NCBI GenBank assembly: GCA_016716185.1
Contig: JADJWV010000002.1
Location: 1,526,501-1,590,500 of the forward strand
From: Saprospiraceae bacterium
GTDB lineage: Bacteria > Bacteroidota > Bacteroidia > Chitinophagales > Saprospiraceae
Length of the DNA stretch: 64,000 nt
Direction of reading: 5' to 3'
The notes beneath the pieces were generated by a model. It did no database searches and was not told the DNA's origin. It saw only the letters and a program-made list of their open reading frames with translations. The position numbers and the translations under genes were made by a program. This document shows, one piece after another, positions 35,875 through 44,777 of the stretch (position 1 is the stretch's first letter; the number at the start of each line of letters is the position of its first letter).

Positions 35875-36942
35875 ATGCAACCAGCAGTTGACAAGCAGGG
35901 AGATTCAAAAGTGTTGATTTTAGGACCCTGCAGTGCGGAATCAGAACAGCAGATGCTCGAAACAGCCCGATCATTGAAGAACCTGAATCCCGATTTCATC
36001 AGGGCTGGCCTTTGGAAACCCAGAACCCGGCCGGGTAGTTTTGAGGGATATGGCAAAGAAGCCATTCCTTGGATGAATGCTTTGCAACAGGAATTGGGAA
36101 TGAAAGTTTGCACGGAAGTCGCCAATGCCAGTCATGTCGAGATTGCTTTGAAAGCGGGATTCGACGCTCTTTGGATAGGAGCCAGGACCTCCGTCAATCC
36201 ATTTTATGTCGAAGAAATTGCGGTAGCCCTCAGAGGAGCTGACCTCCCTGTTTTTATTAAAAATCCGATGAATCCGGATCTTCATTTGTGGCAAGGAGCT
36301 ATTGAGCGTATTCTGAATGCGGGGATAAAGCGAATTGCGGCTATTCATCGCGGATTTAGTTTCTATGGTAACTCCATTTACAGAAATATTCCCAGATGGC
36401 AAATTCCCATTGAACTCATGCGCAGACTGCCAGGGATTCAAATGATCGCAGATATTTCCCATATTGGAGGTCGGCCCGGGTTGTTGAGAGAAATTGCCCA
36501 AATTGCGTTTGACCTCAATTACAATGGAATCATGGCTGAAGTGCATAGGGACCCGGTTCATGCTTTAAGTGATGCGGACCAGCAAGTCACTCCCGAATTT
36601 TTTAAGGAACAAATATGGGATAAATTAATCCTACGAAAAGGATTTAGCCTGGACGAAACTTATAATCAAACTGTAGATCACATTCGTGAAAAAATAGATC
36701 AGGTCGATCTCGAAATTGTCGGATTGCTTGCAAAACGCATGCTTCTTGCCGAAGAGATCGGCCATCATAAAAAAGAACAAGGTGTATCAATTTTCCAGCC
36801 GCAACGCTGGGACCAAATTGTTGATACCTTGTTGGGTGAAGGCAAAAAACTTAAGCTGAGTGAGGAATTTATTTTCTCCCTGATCGAAGCGATACATATT
36901 GAATCTATTCAGCATCAAAGCAGACGGATGAACGAGGATTGA
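35875..36942 (+). CDS. Bifunctional DAHP synthase / chorismate mutase
   Basis: 355 residues. The N-terminal ~255 residues are a KDO8P/DAHP synthase-type barrel (LGPCSAESEQQML near 16, RAGLWKPRTRPGSFEG near 42, HRGFSFYGN and ADISHIGG further on). The C-terminal ~95 residues form an AroQ chorismate mutase helix bundle (VDHIREKIDQVDLEIVGLLAKR). The fusion catalyses the first step of the shikimate pathway and the branch to prephenate; the mutase domain commonly confers feedback control (family knowledge). Monocistronic. Confidence 0.94.
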   Translation: MQPAVDKQGDSKVLILGPCSAESEQQMLETARSLKNLNPDFIRAGLWKPRTRPGSFEGYGKEAIPWMNALQQELGMKVCTEVANASHVEIALKAGFDALWIGARTSVNPFYVEEIAVALRGADLPVFIKNPMNPDLHLWQGAIERILNAGIKRIAAIHRGFSFYGNSIYRNIPRWQIPIELMRRLPGIQMIADISHIGGRPGLLREIAQIAFDLNYNGIMAEVHRDPVHALSDADQQVTPEFFKEQIWDKLILRKGFSLDETYNQTVDHIREKIDQVDLEIVGLLAKRMLLAEEIGHHKKEQGVSIFQPQRWDQIVDTLLGEGKKLKLSEEFIFSLIEAIHIESIQHQSRRMNED

Positions 36943-36982
36943 AAAAACAATCTTTTATTTCATTGTTTAAATTAAGCTCAAT

Positions 36983-37009
36983 AAAAAAGGCCAGCCTTTC
37001 GGCCAGCCC
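36983..37009 (-). terminator. Intrinsic terminator after the cupin/JmjC gene
   Basis: On the minus strand GGCTGGCC-GAAA-GGCTGGCC folds into an 8-bp stem with two G-U pairs and a GAAA loop, followed by six T residues. It lies about 60 bp past the stop of the 37068-37928 gene. Confidence 0.75.
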
Positions 37010-37067
37010 CATTATCAGATTGGTTTTAACAACTACAGTAATTGGTTTCGTTGTTATGGTTATTTAG

Positions 37068-37928
37068 TCAAATTTCATGCCACAGTTGCTTTCTCGAATA
37101 AGCCTTACGGGCAAGATCAATTTTTAAGTCTCCCCATTTTGCACCCAAAATAAAGTTCATTCCACGATCTACAGCTAAATGTCTGGCGAGATTTACGGTT
37201 CCTTTTAATTTTTGTGTAAAGCTATTGGCAGCCCGTAAGGAAATTGAAAATCCCGGATCAATATATTCAATATGGTGCCAATACATACTAGGAATGAATA
37301 GGGTCTCTCCGTGTTCTAAGGTTGTTTCCCAACCCTGGAGATATTTCAAACCCGGAAATTTATCCTCATCGGGATTGTTCATGTCAACCAAACATCCAAC
37401 AGTAAAAGGAATTTGGCCAAGTAAAGGAGTTTGATCCTGTGAAAAAAGCAGTACCCGTTTTCTTGTTCTGAACTGAGAGAGGAAAACATGTGAGCAATCT
37501 ACGTCGTAGTGAATTTTGGTATACGAACCTTGACCTCCAAAAAACAAAAATGGAAATTCATTGTAAAATCCATTCATGATGCGGGGGATTCGGATGTCAT
37601 TCACTAATTCCGGCGCTTGTTTTAGAATATTCCATAAAAAAATTCGCAATTCGCAGGGCCCTTCCAATATTTTATTTAAATAGTCTCCGAATTTCATTTG
37701 GAATGATGCTTTCATGTAAGTTTTTCCGGCTTTGCTGAAATTTGGATCATAAACCGGAACAGTCAAATGGCCATAATTCTTTATAAAGAATTGAAAATCC
37801 CATTGCTGGAAAGCCGGCCAATCTTTGATAAGATCTTTAAATACAACGGGCCTTTTGTTATTTAGGAATGATTCTGCGAATTCATGCGGTGTAAGACCGC
37901 TAAGTTTTGGAATTGAAACGAGCTCCAT
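37068..37928 (-). CDS. JmjC/cupin-like Fe(II)/2-oxoglutarate oxygenase
   Basis: 286 residues from ATG 37928; an alternative ATG at 37970 adds 14 residues unlike the family. The fold is the cupin_8/JmjC type seen in FIH-like hydroxylases: NKRPVVFKDLIKDWPAF near the N-terminus, the metal motif HYDVDCSH (HxD, ~150) and a distal His in YWHHIEYI (~225). Such enzymes hydroxylate protein or small-molecule substrates; none can be assigned. Standalone gene with its own terminator, divergent from purM. Confidence 0.82.
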   Translation of the reverse strand: MELVSIPKLSGLTPHEFAESFLNNKRPVVFKDLIKDWPAFQQWDFQFFIKNYGHLTVPVYDPNFSKAGKTYMKASFQMKFGDYLNKILEGPCELRIFLWNILKQAPELVNDIRIPRIMNGFYNEFPFLFFGGQGSYTKIHYDVDCSHVFLSQFRTRKRVLLFSQDQTPLLGQIPFTVGCLVDMNNPDEDKFPGLKYLQGWETTLEHGETLFIPSMYWHHIEYIDPGFSISLRAANSFTQKLKGTVNLARHLAVDRGMNFILGAKWGDLKIDLARKAYSRKQLWHEI

Positions 37929-38011
37929 TTTTATAAGATTGAGGTATTGAAATTCAGGTTTGAATGGCAAGAATCAACTTGCCTGCAACAATTTTCACGT
38001 AATAAATATCC

Positions 38012-38019
38012 TACCTTTG
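38012..38019 (+). promoter_or_regulatory. Candidate -7 box for purM, nearly abutting the start codon
   Basis: TACCTTTG, exact TAnnTTTG, ending only 4 bp before ATG 38024. The predicted transcription start falls on or next to the start codon, suggesting a leaderless mRNA. Confidence 0.55.
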
Positions 38020-38023
38020 TTTC

Positions 38024-39190
38024 ATGGAAATACAAAGATATGACGCTTTGGGGGTCTCTTCAGGTAAGGAAGAGGTACATAAAGCCATAGAAAATTTAGA
38101 TAAAGGATTGTTTCCTAAGGCGTTTTGCAAGGTTTTACCCGATCTGTTAAATAATGATGATGAATTTGTAAATTTAATTCATGCGGATACTGCGGGCACA
38201 AAAACCAGTTTGGCTTATTTGTACTGGAAAGAAACCGGAGATCTTTCGGTATGGGAGGGCATTGCTCAGGACGCATTGGTCATGAATCTCGACGATCTGG
38301 CTTGCGTGGGTTGTTGCGACCAAATAATCATCTCATCTACCATTGGCCGCAATAAACATTTGATTCCAGGGAATGTCATTGAATCGATCATCAACGGAAC
38401 GCAGAAATTCATATCGAAAATGAAAGATCATGGCATCACCATCATTTCCGGAGGTGGTGAAACGGCGGATGTAGGCGACATCGTGCGCACCATTGACGTT
38501 GGGATTACAGCATTTTCCAGAATGAGAAAATCGGATCTGCTGATCAACAATATTTCAGCTGGTGATCTCATCATCGGACTGGCCTCATACGGACAGTCAA
38601 GTTATGAAGACAAGTACAACAGTGGAATTGGTTCCAATGGCTTGACTGCAGCGCGGCACGATCTGCTCGACAAGCATTATGCGAATTTTACAGAGTCCTA
38701 TGCTCCGGAAACTGCAAAGGAACATATATATACAGGCCCCTGGTCTTTGTCAGACATCTGGACGGATCGGGATATGCAATTCAAGGTTGGCGATTTGTTA
38801 CTGTCGCCTACAAGGACTTACTTGCCGGTACTGAAAGAAGTGCTTGCCAGTCACAAAGCAGGTATTAGTGGTATCATCCATTGTACCGGAGGGGCACAGT
38901 CAAAAGTCAAAAAATTTATTTCGAGAGTCCGGATCATCAAAGACCAGCTTTTTGAATTACCGCCACTGTTTAAACTATTGGAAAAATATTCACTCTGCAG
39001 TCCCCAGGAACTATATCAGGTTTACAATATGGGGCATCGACTTGAAATTTATGCCAAAGAAAATGTTGTAGAGCAAATATTCAGAATCTGTAAAGTTTAT
39101 AACATTGACGCGCGCATCATAGGCAGGGTCGAACCGGGTTCAACGGAAGAAGTCATTGTAAAAAGCCATCTCGGCGAATTTAAATATTAA
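38024..39190 (+). CDS. purM: Phosphoribosylformylglycinamidine cyclo-ligase (AIR synthetase)
   Basis: 388 residues, the longer variant usual in Bacteroidota. Converts FGAM to AIR with ATP. PurM-fold motifs include HADTAGTKTSLAYLY (~53-67), DALVMNLDDLACVG (~86-99) and SGGGETADVGDIVRT (~145-159). A C-terminal RVEPGSTEEVIVKS closes the domain. A GTG-started anti-sigma-like gene follows after 6 bp. Confidence 0.94.
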   Translation: MEIQRYDALGVSSGKEEVHKAIENLDKGLFPKAFCKVLPDLLNNDDEFVNLIHADTAGTKTSLAYLYWKETGDLSVWEGIAQDALVMNLDDLACVGCCDQIIISSTIGRNKHLIPGNVIESIINGTQKFISKMKDHGITIISGGGETADVGDIVRTIDVGITAFSRMRKSDLLINNISAGDLIIGLASYGQSSYEDKYNSGIGSNGLTAARHDLLDKHYANFTESYAPETAKEHIYTGPWSLSDIWTDRDMQFKVGDLLLSPTRTYLPVLKEVLASHKAGISGIIHCTGGAQSKVKKFISRVRIIKDQLFELPPLFKLLEKYSLCSPQELYQVYNMGHRLEIYAKENVVEQIFRICKVYNIDARIIGRVEPGSTEEVIVKSHLGEFKY

Positions 39191-39196
39191 ACCGGA

Positions 39197-39484
39197 GTGG
39201 GCCAAGAACCGGATAAAGAATTGATCTGGAAATACCTGGATGGAAATTGCGATCCGGGTGAAAAAAATTATCTGGAAAATCTTTTAAAAAATGATCCCGG
39301 TTTTAAACAACGCTTTGAAAGACTAAAAACTTATCGGGAGTTTCTGAAAAACAGCGAAGAAAATCAATCAGGTTTTATTCCTGAATCGACTCCTGAAGGC
39401 CGGGAATTTAATCCGTTTCTTTGGGCAGGTGTTGTGATTCTGTTGGTGCTGTTATTGTTGTGGATTTACTCGTGGATCAAATGA
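39197..39484 (+). CDS. Small membrane-anchored anti-sigma-like protein
   Basis: 95 residues from a GTG start, with CCGGAG just upstream as a possible ribosome site. The first ~50 residues resemble the N-terminal helical part of anti-sigma factors (IWKYLDGNCDPGEKNYLENL) but lack a zinc-finger HCC motif. A single transmembrane helix ends the protein (FLWAGVVILLVLLLLWIYSW, ~75-94). It is 6 bp behind purM and likely cotranscribed. No ECF sigma gene is adjacent, so the assignment is tentative. Confidence 0.7.
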   Translation: MGQEPDKELIWKYLDGNCDPGEKNYLENLLKNDPGFKQRFERLKTYREFLKNSEENQSGFIPESTPEGREFNPFLWAGVVILLVLLLLWIYSWIK

Positions 39485-39531
39485 ATCAAATCTAATTGGA
39501 TCCTGACTTATATTTTAATAACCAGATTGGA

Positions 39532-40872
39532 CTAAGTTTTTCCAAGCGTTCCCAAATAATTATGCGGACTTAAAGCAAGTAATTCCGCTTTTACCTGATC
39601 ACTGATTTGCAATTGATGAATAAAATCGTGCAGGATTTCTTTGGTAATGGAACTGTTTACCCTCGTAAGTTCTTTCAGGGCTTCATAAGGTTGGGGATAA
39701 TTTTCTCTTCGCAGTATGGTTTGTATAGGTTCGGCTAAGATGATCCAATGATGATCCAGATCAGACCAAAGTTTATCTTCATTCAATATGAGTTTTGATA
39801 TTCCTTTCTCTATCGAGAGCAATGCGAGATATAAATGTCCACAGGGAACGCCAACATTTCTCAGAACAGTACTGTCGCTTAAATCGCGTTGTAACCGCGA
39901 AACCGGTAATTTTTCAGCCAGGTGAGAACCTATTGCAGTGGCTAATCCCAGATTGCCTTCGGCATTTTCAAAATCAATTGGATTCACCTTGTGTGGCATG
40001 GTGGAAGAACCGATTTCACCAGCTTTTATTTTTTGCTTGAAATAATCCAGTGAGATATAAGCCCAGATATCTCTGCAAAAATCCAGCAATAATGTTTGGA
40101 TCCGGATCAGCATGTGAAACCATTCGGAAATCTCGTCGTAATGAGCAATTTGTGTAGTATATTTTTGGCGGTATAGCTCGAGATCTTCCAATAAAAAAGA
40201 ATCAGCCCATTCAGGCCAATTGATATTGGGATAAGCAGCACAGTGCGCATTAAAATTCCCGGTAGCTCCTCCAAATTTCCCGCTGAACTTGAATCTTTCC
40301 AATTGCATGATTTGATTTTCAAGCCGCTCTGCAAAGACCAGCCATTCTTTGCCCATTGTTGTAGGAGTTGCAGCTTGCCCGTGAGTTCTCGAAAGCATAG
40401 CTTGTCCGATCCATTGATTTCCATTGTCGCGTATGGTTGCATTTAAACTTTTGAGCCTCGGAAGTAAAATCTGAGACGTGAAATCTTTCAAAATCATGGG
40501 TGTTGCAGTATTGTTGATATCCTGCGAAGTCAATGCAAAATGGACAAACTCGCAAATTTGATTCAGTCCGATTTTATTCAATTGCTCTTTAATAAAGTAT
40601 TCAAGCGCTTTTACATCGTGATTGGTTTTTTTTTCGATTTCCTTGACTTGTGTTGCTTTTTCCTCGTTGAATTCAAGAACTATTTCATTAAGCAAATTGA
40701 ACTGAGCATTATTTGCTTTGGCTGGAATGACTTCAGTTTGAATAAGCCGTTTTAAATAAGCCATTTCCACTTTCAACCGATATTTTATCAGCGCAAATTC
40801 TGAAAAATAATTACCCAGTTCCCTGAGCTTATCGGAGTAACGTCCATCCAATGGAGAAATCGCTCGTATCAT
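39532..40872 (-). CDS. purB: Adenylosuccinate lyase
   Basis: 446 residues from ATG 40872, giving the family's start MIRAISPLDGRYSDK; the frame extends to 40926 but that part overlaps the upstream gene. The ATG overlaps that gene's TGA as ATGA. The fumarase/aspartase signature is GSSTMPHKVNPIDFEN (~285-300). Catalyses two steps of purine synthesis, releasing fumarate from SAICAR and from adenylosuccinate. Unusual partner: a TIGR02206 membrane protein gene lies directly upstream. Confidence 0.96.
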   Translation of the reverse strand: MIRAISPLDGRYSDKLRELGNYFSEFALIKYRLKVEMAYLKRLIQTEVIPAKANNAQFNLLNEIVLEFNEEKATQVKEIEKKTNHDVKALEYFIKEQLNKIGLNQICEFVHFALTSQDINNTATPMILKDFTSQILLPRLKSLNATIRDNGNQWIGQAMLSRTHGQAATPTTMGKEWLVFAERLENQIMQLERFKFSGKFGGATGNFNAHCAAYPNINWPEWADSFLLEDLELYRQKYTTQIAHYDEISEWFHMLIRIQTLLLDFCRDIWAYISLDYFKQKIKAGEIGSSTMPHKVNPIDFENAEGNLGLATAIGSHLAEKLPVSRLQRDLSDSTVLRNVGVPCGHLYLALLSIEKGISKLILNEDKLWSDLDHHWIILAEPIQTILRRENYPQPYEALKELTRVNSSITKEILHDFIHQLQISDQVKAELLALSPHNYLGTLGKT

Positions 40873-41585
40873 AGTGGATTTGTATTCATAAAATGAGGTT
40901 TTGGCAATACATTTCGACTTAACCAAAACAATAGCAGAATATGGAGGGTTCCAAAAATTTCAAATCCCAGCAAATGCATGGGGTAGGGGTGTAGTATCAA
41001 GGGATTGTTCACCAGTGGTGCTCTCATGAGATAAATGTAATTGGAATCCAAAAGAAGATTCAAGAGGTATACACTGCCTAATATAACATGAGCCAATACC
41101 CAGATTTTCCACCAGGCTTCTTTTCTTGGTCTTAATTTAAGAACGAACAAAGCATACATGGGTACAAAGATGATGCCTGCATGACTAAAATAATAATCGA
41201 TAATAAAGTAAGTGGAATAGCCATGAGTGAGTTCCGGAGTGATGATGCTTTGCAAAGCACCACCCAGACTGAGAAGTAATAAAAATTCAAAAATAAACAA
41301 ATTGGGTCTGATTAAAAATACGATCATGCTCATGTACGAAATTCCGCACAGATGCAGTGGAAGTGAATCTTGTAAGGTAAACATTCCTTTATCGGCAATA
41401 TATGCAAAAAGGTAAATTTCTCGAATCAGAAAAATTCCTGCCAGAAAAAGTCTGTATTTTAATTCAAATCCATTCGCCAACGCATATTTCCCGATTTGTA
41501 TTAATGCATAAAAAAGCATAAAGCTGAGCAGGGCACCCAAATACCACTGCAAAGAAAACATCGGAACAATATAATGCGGATGCAT
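40869..41585 (-). CDS. TIGR02206-family (YwaF-like) integral membrane protein
   Basis: 238 residues with seven or so transmembrane helices. Family features include SLPLHLCGISYMSM (~75-88), an HGYSTYFIIDYYFSHAGIIF segment (~120-139) and a PYPMHLLGFEIFG near the end. Function of the family is unknown. The start is ATG at 41585; the stop overlaps the purB start by 4 bp (ATGA), so the two are probably translationally coupled. Confidence 0.85.
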   Translation of the reverse strand: MHPHYIVPMFSLQWYLGALLSFMLFYALIQIGKYALANGFELKYRLFLAGIFLIREIYLFAYIADKGMFTLQDSLPLHLCGISYMSMIVFLIRPNLFIFEFLLLLSLGGALQSIITPELTHGYSTYFIIDYYFSHAGIIFVPMYALFVLKLRPRKEAWWKIWVLAHVILGSVYLLNLLLDSNYIYLMRAPLVNNPLILHPYPMHLLGFEIFGTLHILLLFWLSRNVLPKPHFMNTNPL

Positions 41586-41598
41586 GATTTAATTCGGA

Positions 41599-42183
41599 TT
41601 AATGAAGTGCGGCCCTGATCGGTAATTGTTTGATCACCTCAGCTTCGATGTTGACCCATTCATTCAATCGCTGGTAAACTTGTTTTTCTGGAAAATACTG
41701 AAGTGCCATTTTTATATAAATATGCCCATGTTTAGCTTCGGAAGTCCATAACATTTTGTAGAATTTTTTCATCTCCGGATCATTTAAATGTTCTTCAACC
41801 AAACGGAATCGCTCAGCACCTCGGGTTTCGGCAACAGAAGCAATCAGAAGCCGATCCAGAAAACGTTGCTCAATTCCCGTGTGGCAATGCTGAAGTAAGG
41901 CCTTTATGTAAGGATCTTCACTCATGCTATGCGGTAGTGATACAGCCCGTTCTTGCATGATCTCATAGACCATTTTAAAATGTTCGAGTTCTTCCAATGC
42001 CGTTTCTATCAATTCGGGGATGATCTCTTTGCGATTTGGATATTTAGCCACGAAACTCATCGCCATGGCGGAAGCTTTACGCTCGCAATCAGCATGATCC
42101 TGCAAAAAGCTGTTAAAATCATTCATGACCGCTTCTATCCATTCGGGCGGACTTGGAAATTTAATATCCAGATTGAGTTTCAA
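41599..42183 (-). CDS. miaE: tRNA-(ms2io6A)-hydroxylase-like protein
   Basis: 194 residues if started at TTG 42183, which sits 11 bp after the stop of the upstream 42-codon ORF and matches the family's N-terminus (KLNLDIKFPSPPEW). The frame can be extended to a GTG at 42264, but that stretch overlaps the small ORF in another frame. A ferritin-like di-iron site is indicated by DHADCERKASAMAMSF, EELEHFKMV, ETRGAERF and SEAKHGHIY. MiaE hydroxylates the isopentenyl group of A37 in tRNA. Confidence 0.9.
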   Translation of the reverse strand: MKLNLDIKFPSPPEWIEAVMNDFNSFLQDHADCERKASAMAMSFVAKYPNRKEIIPELIETALEELEHFKMVYEIMQERAVSLPHSMSEDPYIKALLQHCHTGIEQRFLDRLLIASVAETRGAERFRLVEEHLNDPEMKKFYKMLWTSEAKHGHIYIKMALQYFPEKQVYQRLNEWVNIEAEVIKQLPIRAALH

Positions 42184-42194
42184 ATTTTTTGGGC

Positions 42195-42323
42195 TTAGGT
42201 AGTGGCGCGGAACATCAGGTACATCAATGCCATCAATCCGAATGCTATGGCAATCATGATCCACACTAATTTTTTTCCAGCCTTTTGATCGTGAATTCTA
42301 CTGTGTCGCTTATGGGTAGACAT
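42195..42323 (-). CDS. 42-aa membrane peptide upstream of miaE
   Basis: ATG at 42323 to TAA at 42195. A basic N-terminus (HKRHSRIHDQKAGKKL) is followed by one hydrophobic helix (VWIMIAIAFGLMALMYLMF) and a short tail. The ORF ends 11 bp before the likely miaE start and fills the gap upstream of it. Similar small basic membrane peptides occur in Bacteroidota, but I recognise no named family. Coding status is supported by gene spacing and membrane profile. Confidence 0.6.
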   Translation of the reverse strand: MSTHKRHSRIHDQKAGKKLVWIMIAIAFGLMALMYLMFRATT

Positions 42324-42391
42324 ATATTCCGGAATTTAACGGTAAATGTAAAGGTTTTTTCAGGGTAAATCCAAATAATACCCGATATCAT

Positions 42392-43687
42392 TTAACGGTA
42401 TAAGTTCATGAAATCGACTACGCGCTCATCCATCTTTATATCGCTGAATTTCAGGGGCCTCGCCAGTTGCAATCCTTCGAGCGTAGTGCACCGGCTCAAG
42501 GCTACATAGGCCTGTCCGAATTCGAAAGCTCCGGGTCCCATATCGACAAGCACATGCTCGAAGGTTTTTCCCTGACTTTTGTGAATGGTAACAGCCCAGG
42601 CCAGCCTTAATGGGAATTGTCTATAGGAACCCGTAATTTCAGTTTCCAATGCGGAATAAGCGCCGGAAGTGGTTTTATACCTGATCATTTCCCATTCGTA
42701 TTTTTCAAGACTGATGATCTTACCAGTGTCTTCCAGTTCGATTTCTACACGATCGTTATGTAATTTGTATATCATAGCCAGGCTTCCGTTTACAAACTGT
42801 TTCTGAGGATCATTGCGCAGCAACATCACTTGAGCGCCTTCCTTTAATACTAAATGTTCATCGGCCGGGAACTGAGAGGGATGGATGCTCCCTGTTTTAT
42901 GAGCCTGATAGACTTTTGATTCTCCGGGCAAACGCTCCAGCTTGCTGAGATTGATCGATTGTGCAATGTTGTTCAGGGTACACAAATGTATGCGGAATAC
43001 ATGCTCTTCATCTTTTGTTCCCAATGGAAAATACCGTTCATTGATTTCATCGAGATCGGTTTCGTCCAGGTCGTTATTCCTGATTTTGTTAAGCAATCTT
43101 ATGAATTGTAATTCCTTTTGTCTGTATATTTTCGAGAGCTCGATCATTTCAAAATGTTCGAGTTGTTGAAATACTTTGGATGAAAAGAAATAAGGACTTC
43201 CAAAATTGTTTTGCAAATAAATTTTTTCTTCCTGGGTTGCTACAACAGGAGGCAGTTGGTACAGATCTCCAATCCAGAACATGGGTTTTCCACCAAATGC
43301 TTTGTCGGTTTGAAGTGAGAATCGAAGCACTTGATCGATGTGATCCATCAAGTCAGACCGTACCATTGAAATTTCATCAATGATAAGCCAGTCAGCACTT
43401 TCAAGCAGACTTCGTGCAATTTTTTTATAATGGTCGCGGGTGATAAAACTGGCAGGAAATTTGAAAAAACTGTGGATCGTCTGGCCTTTGATCTGAATGG
43501 CAGCAATCCCTGTCGGGGCTAAGAAAATTGCTTTTTTATCAGACATTCTGCGAAAGGCATTCAGTAATGTCGATTTACCGGTTCCCGCTTTACCTGTTAA
43601 AAAATAATTTCCTTCTGTTCGGTCCAGGCAATCGAGCACATAATGCTGTTCAGATTCCAGTATGAGAACGGAAGGATCAGACATCAT
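42392..43687 (-). CDS. Pif1/RecD-like ATP-dependent DNA helicase
   Basis: 431 residues. Superfamily 1B helicase core: Walker A TGKAGTGKSTLL (~33), Walker B WLIIDEISMV (~96), and the C-terminal AVTIHKSQGKTFEHVLVD (~375) followed by a YVALSRCTTLEGL motif. Resolves G-quadruplex or stalled-fork structures in homologues. It begins MMSD and its ATG overlaps the endonuclease stop as ATGA. Short form without extra nuclease domains. Confidence 0.92.
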   Translation of the reverse strand: MMSDPSVLILESEQHYVLDCLDRTEGNYFLTGKAGTGKSTLLNAFRRMSDKKAIFLAPTGIAAIQIKGQTIHSFFKFPASFITRDHYKKIARSLLESADWLIIDEISMVRSDLMDHIDQVLRFSLQTDKAFGGKPMFWIGDLYQLPPVVATQEEKIYLQNNFGSPYFFSSKVFQQLEHFEMIELSKIYRQKELQFIRLLNKIRNNDLDETDLDEINERYFPLGTKDEEHVFRIHLCTLNNIAQSINLSKLERLPGESKVYQAHKTGSIHPSQFPADEHLVLKEGAQVMLLRNDPQKQFVNGSLAMIYKLHNDRVEIELEDTGKIISLEKYEWEMIRYKTTSGAYSALETEITGSYRQFPLRLAWAVTIHKSQGKTFEHVLVDMGPGAFEFGQAYVALSRCTTLEGLQLARPLKFSDIKMDERVVDFMNLYR

Positions 43688-44712
43688 TCAGTTGAAAAAA
43701 TGCAATAAACCGGAAAATGATCGCTGTAGCCATAATTGTAGATGTTGCCTGAAAAAGTTCTTTTTGGATAATTTTTGTAATGCCCTTCTCTTTCGAGCAT
43801 AAAAGTTTTCCGGAATATCCTGTTTTTGCGGAATTTCCAAATTGATTTTGTGCCCAGCATGTTTTCAGAAATCAGAATCTGGTCAAACAGCCCCCAACTA
43901 TCGTTAAAAGCTCCTGTGCCTTCTCCTTTTTGATAATTTTCAAAGAAGGGATTGTAAAAATCAAAGGCGTCCAATCCATTGCGCCTGGATTTCGCAGATA
44001 ACACTGAAATGAGCGAATTATCGCTTGGGTTGTCGTTCAGGTCTCCCATAACCAACATGCCGGCTTCCGGATGTTGCAGCCTGATGGAGTCGGACAATTT
44101 TTTATTGATCCTCGCGGCCTCTTCACGAAATGGTTTGGTAATCATTTCGCCACCTCTTCTCGAAGGCCAATGGTTGACGGTAATAAACAGAAGTTGATCC
44201 TGTAACATGCCTTTAATGAGCAGTATATCCCGGGTGATCCGCTCCCGTTCTCCATCGGGAGGCAAAACAACCGGATAAGCTTTCACCTGGATGACGTGGA
44301 ATAAATCTGAACGATACAGTAATCCTACATCAATGCCGCGAAAGTCTCTGCTATTCCGATGCACGATTTTGTAGTATTTGTCTTTGATGGCAGGATGACG
44401 GACCAGGTCCTCAAGAACTTTTTGATTTTCAATTTCGCAAACCCCCAGAATGGCTAAAGGTATGTTCTGTAGTTCTGTTTGGATGCTCCTGATTACCTTG
44501 GATAGACGGTCGAGTTTATCTTGATATTTATCTGTCGTCCAGTTCTTTTCGCCACCCGGGGTGAACTCTTCGTCTTGGACATCCGGATCGTCATGGGTGT
44601 CAAACAGGTTTTCGAGATTGTAAAACCCTATGGCCAGCTGCTTTTCCTGACCATTGACCATTATTAATGGAATCCAATAAAAAGTTAACAACAGGATTGA
44701 TTTTGCTCTCAT
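43684..44712 (-). CDS. Secreted endonuclease/exonuclease/phosphatase-fold protein
   Basis: 342 residues with a signal peptide (SILLLTFYWIPLIMVNGQ). EEP fold motifs: GFYNLENLFDTHDDPD near the start, LAILGVCEIENQ (metal Glu, ~108), VNHWPSRRGG (~178), MGDLNDNPSDN (~220) and YGYSDHFPVYC at the end (catalytic His). Could be an extracellular nuclease or phosphodiesterase, possibly for phosphate or nucleotide scavenging. Upstream of, and coupled to, the Pif1-like gene. Divergent from the TonB receptor. Confidence 0.88.
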   Translation of the reverse strand: MRAKSILLLTFYWIPLIMVNGQEKQLAIGFYNLENLFDTHDDPDVQDEEFTPGGEKNWTTDKYQDKLDRLSKVIRSIQTELQNIPLAILGVCEIENQKVLEDLVRHPAIKDKYYKIVHRNSRDFRGIDVGLLYRSDLFHVIQVKAYPVVLPPDGERERITRDILLIKGMLQDQLLFITVNHWPSRRGGEMITKPFREEAARINKKLSDSIRLQHPEAGMLVMGDLNDNPSDNSLISVLSAKSRRNGLDAFDFYNPFFENYQKGEGTGAFNDSWGLFDQILISENMLGTKSIWKFRKNRIFRKTFMLEREGHYKNYPKRTFSGNIYNYGYSDHFPVYCIFSTE

Positions 44713-44752
44713 TTATTTTTTGTTACTTTGACCGAAGATTGCGCAAATAAAC

Positions 44753-44760
44753 CAAATTTA
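44753..44760 (-). promoter_or_regulatory. Candidate -7 box for the endonuclease gene
   Basis: TAAATTTG on the minus strand, exact TAnnTTTG, 40 bp before the endonuclease ATG and inside the divergent interval shared with the TonB receptor. Confidence 0.45.
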
Positions 44761-44777
44761 CCCGGAATTTCAATCCA

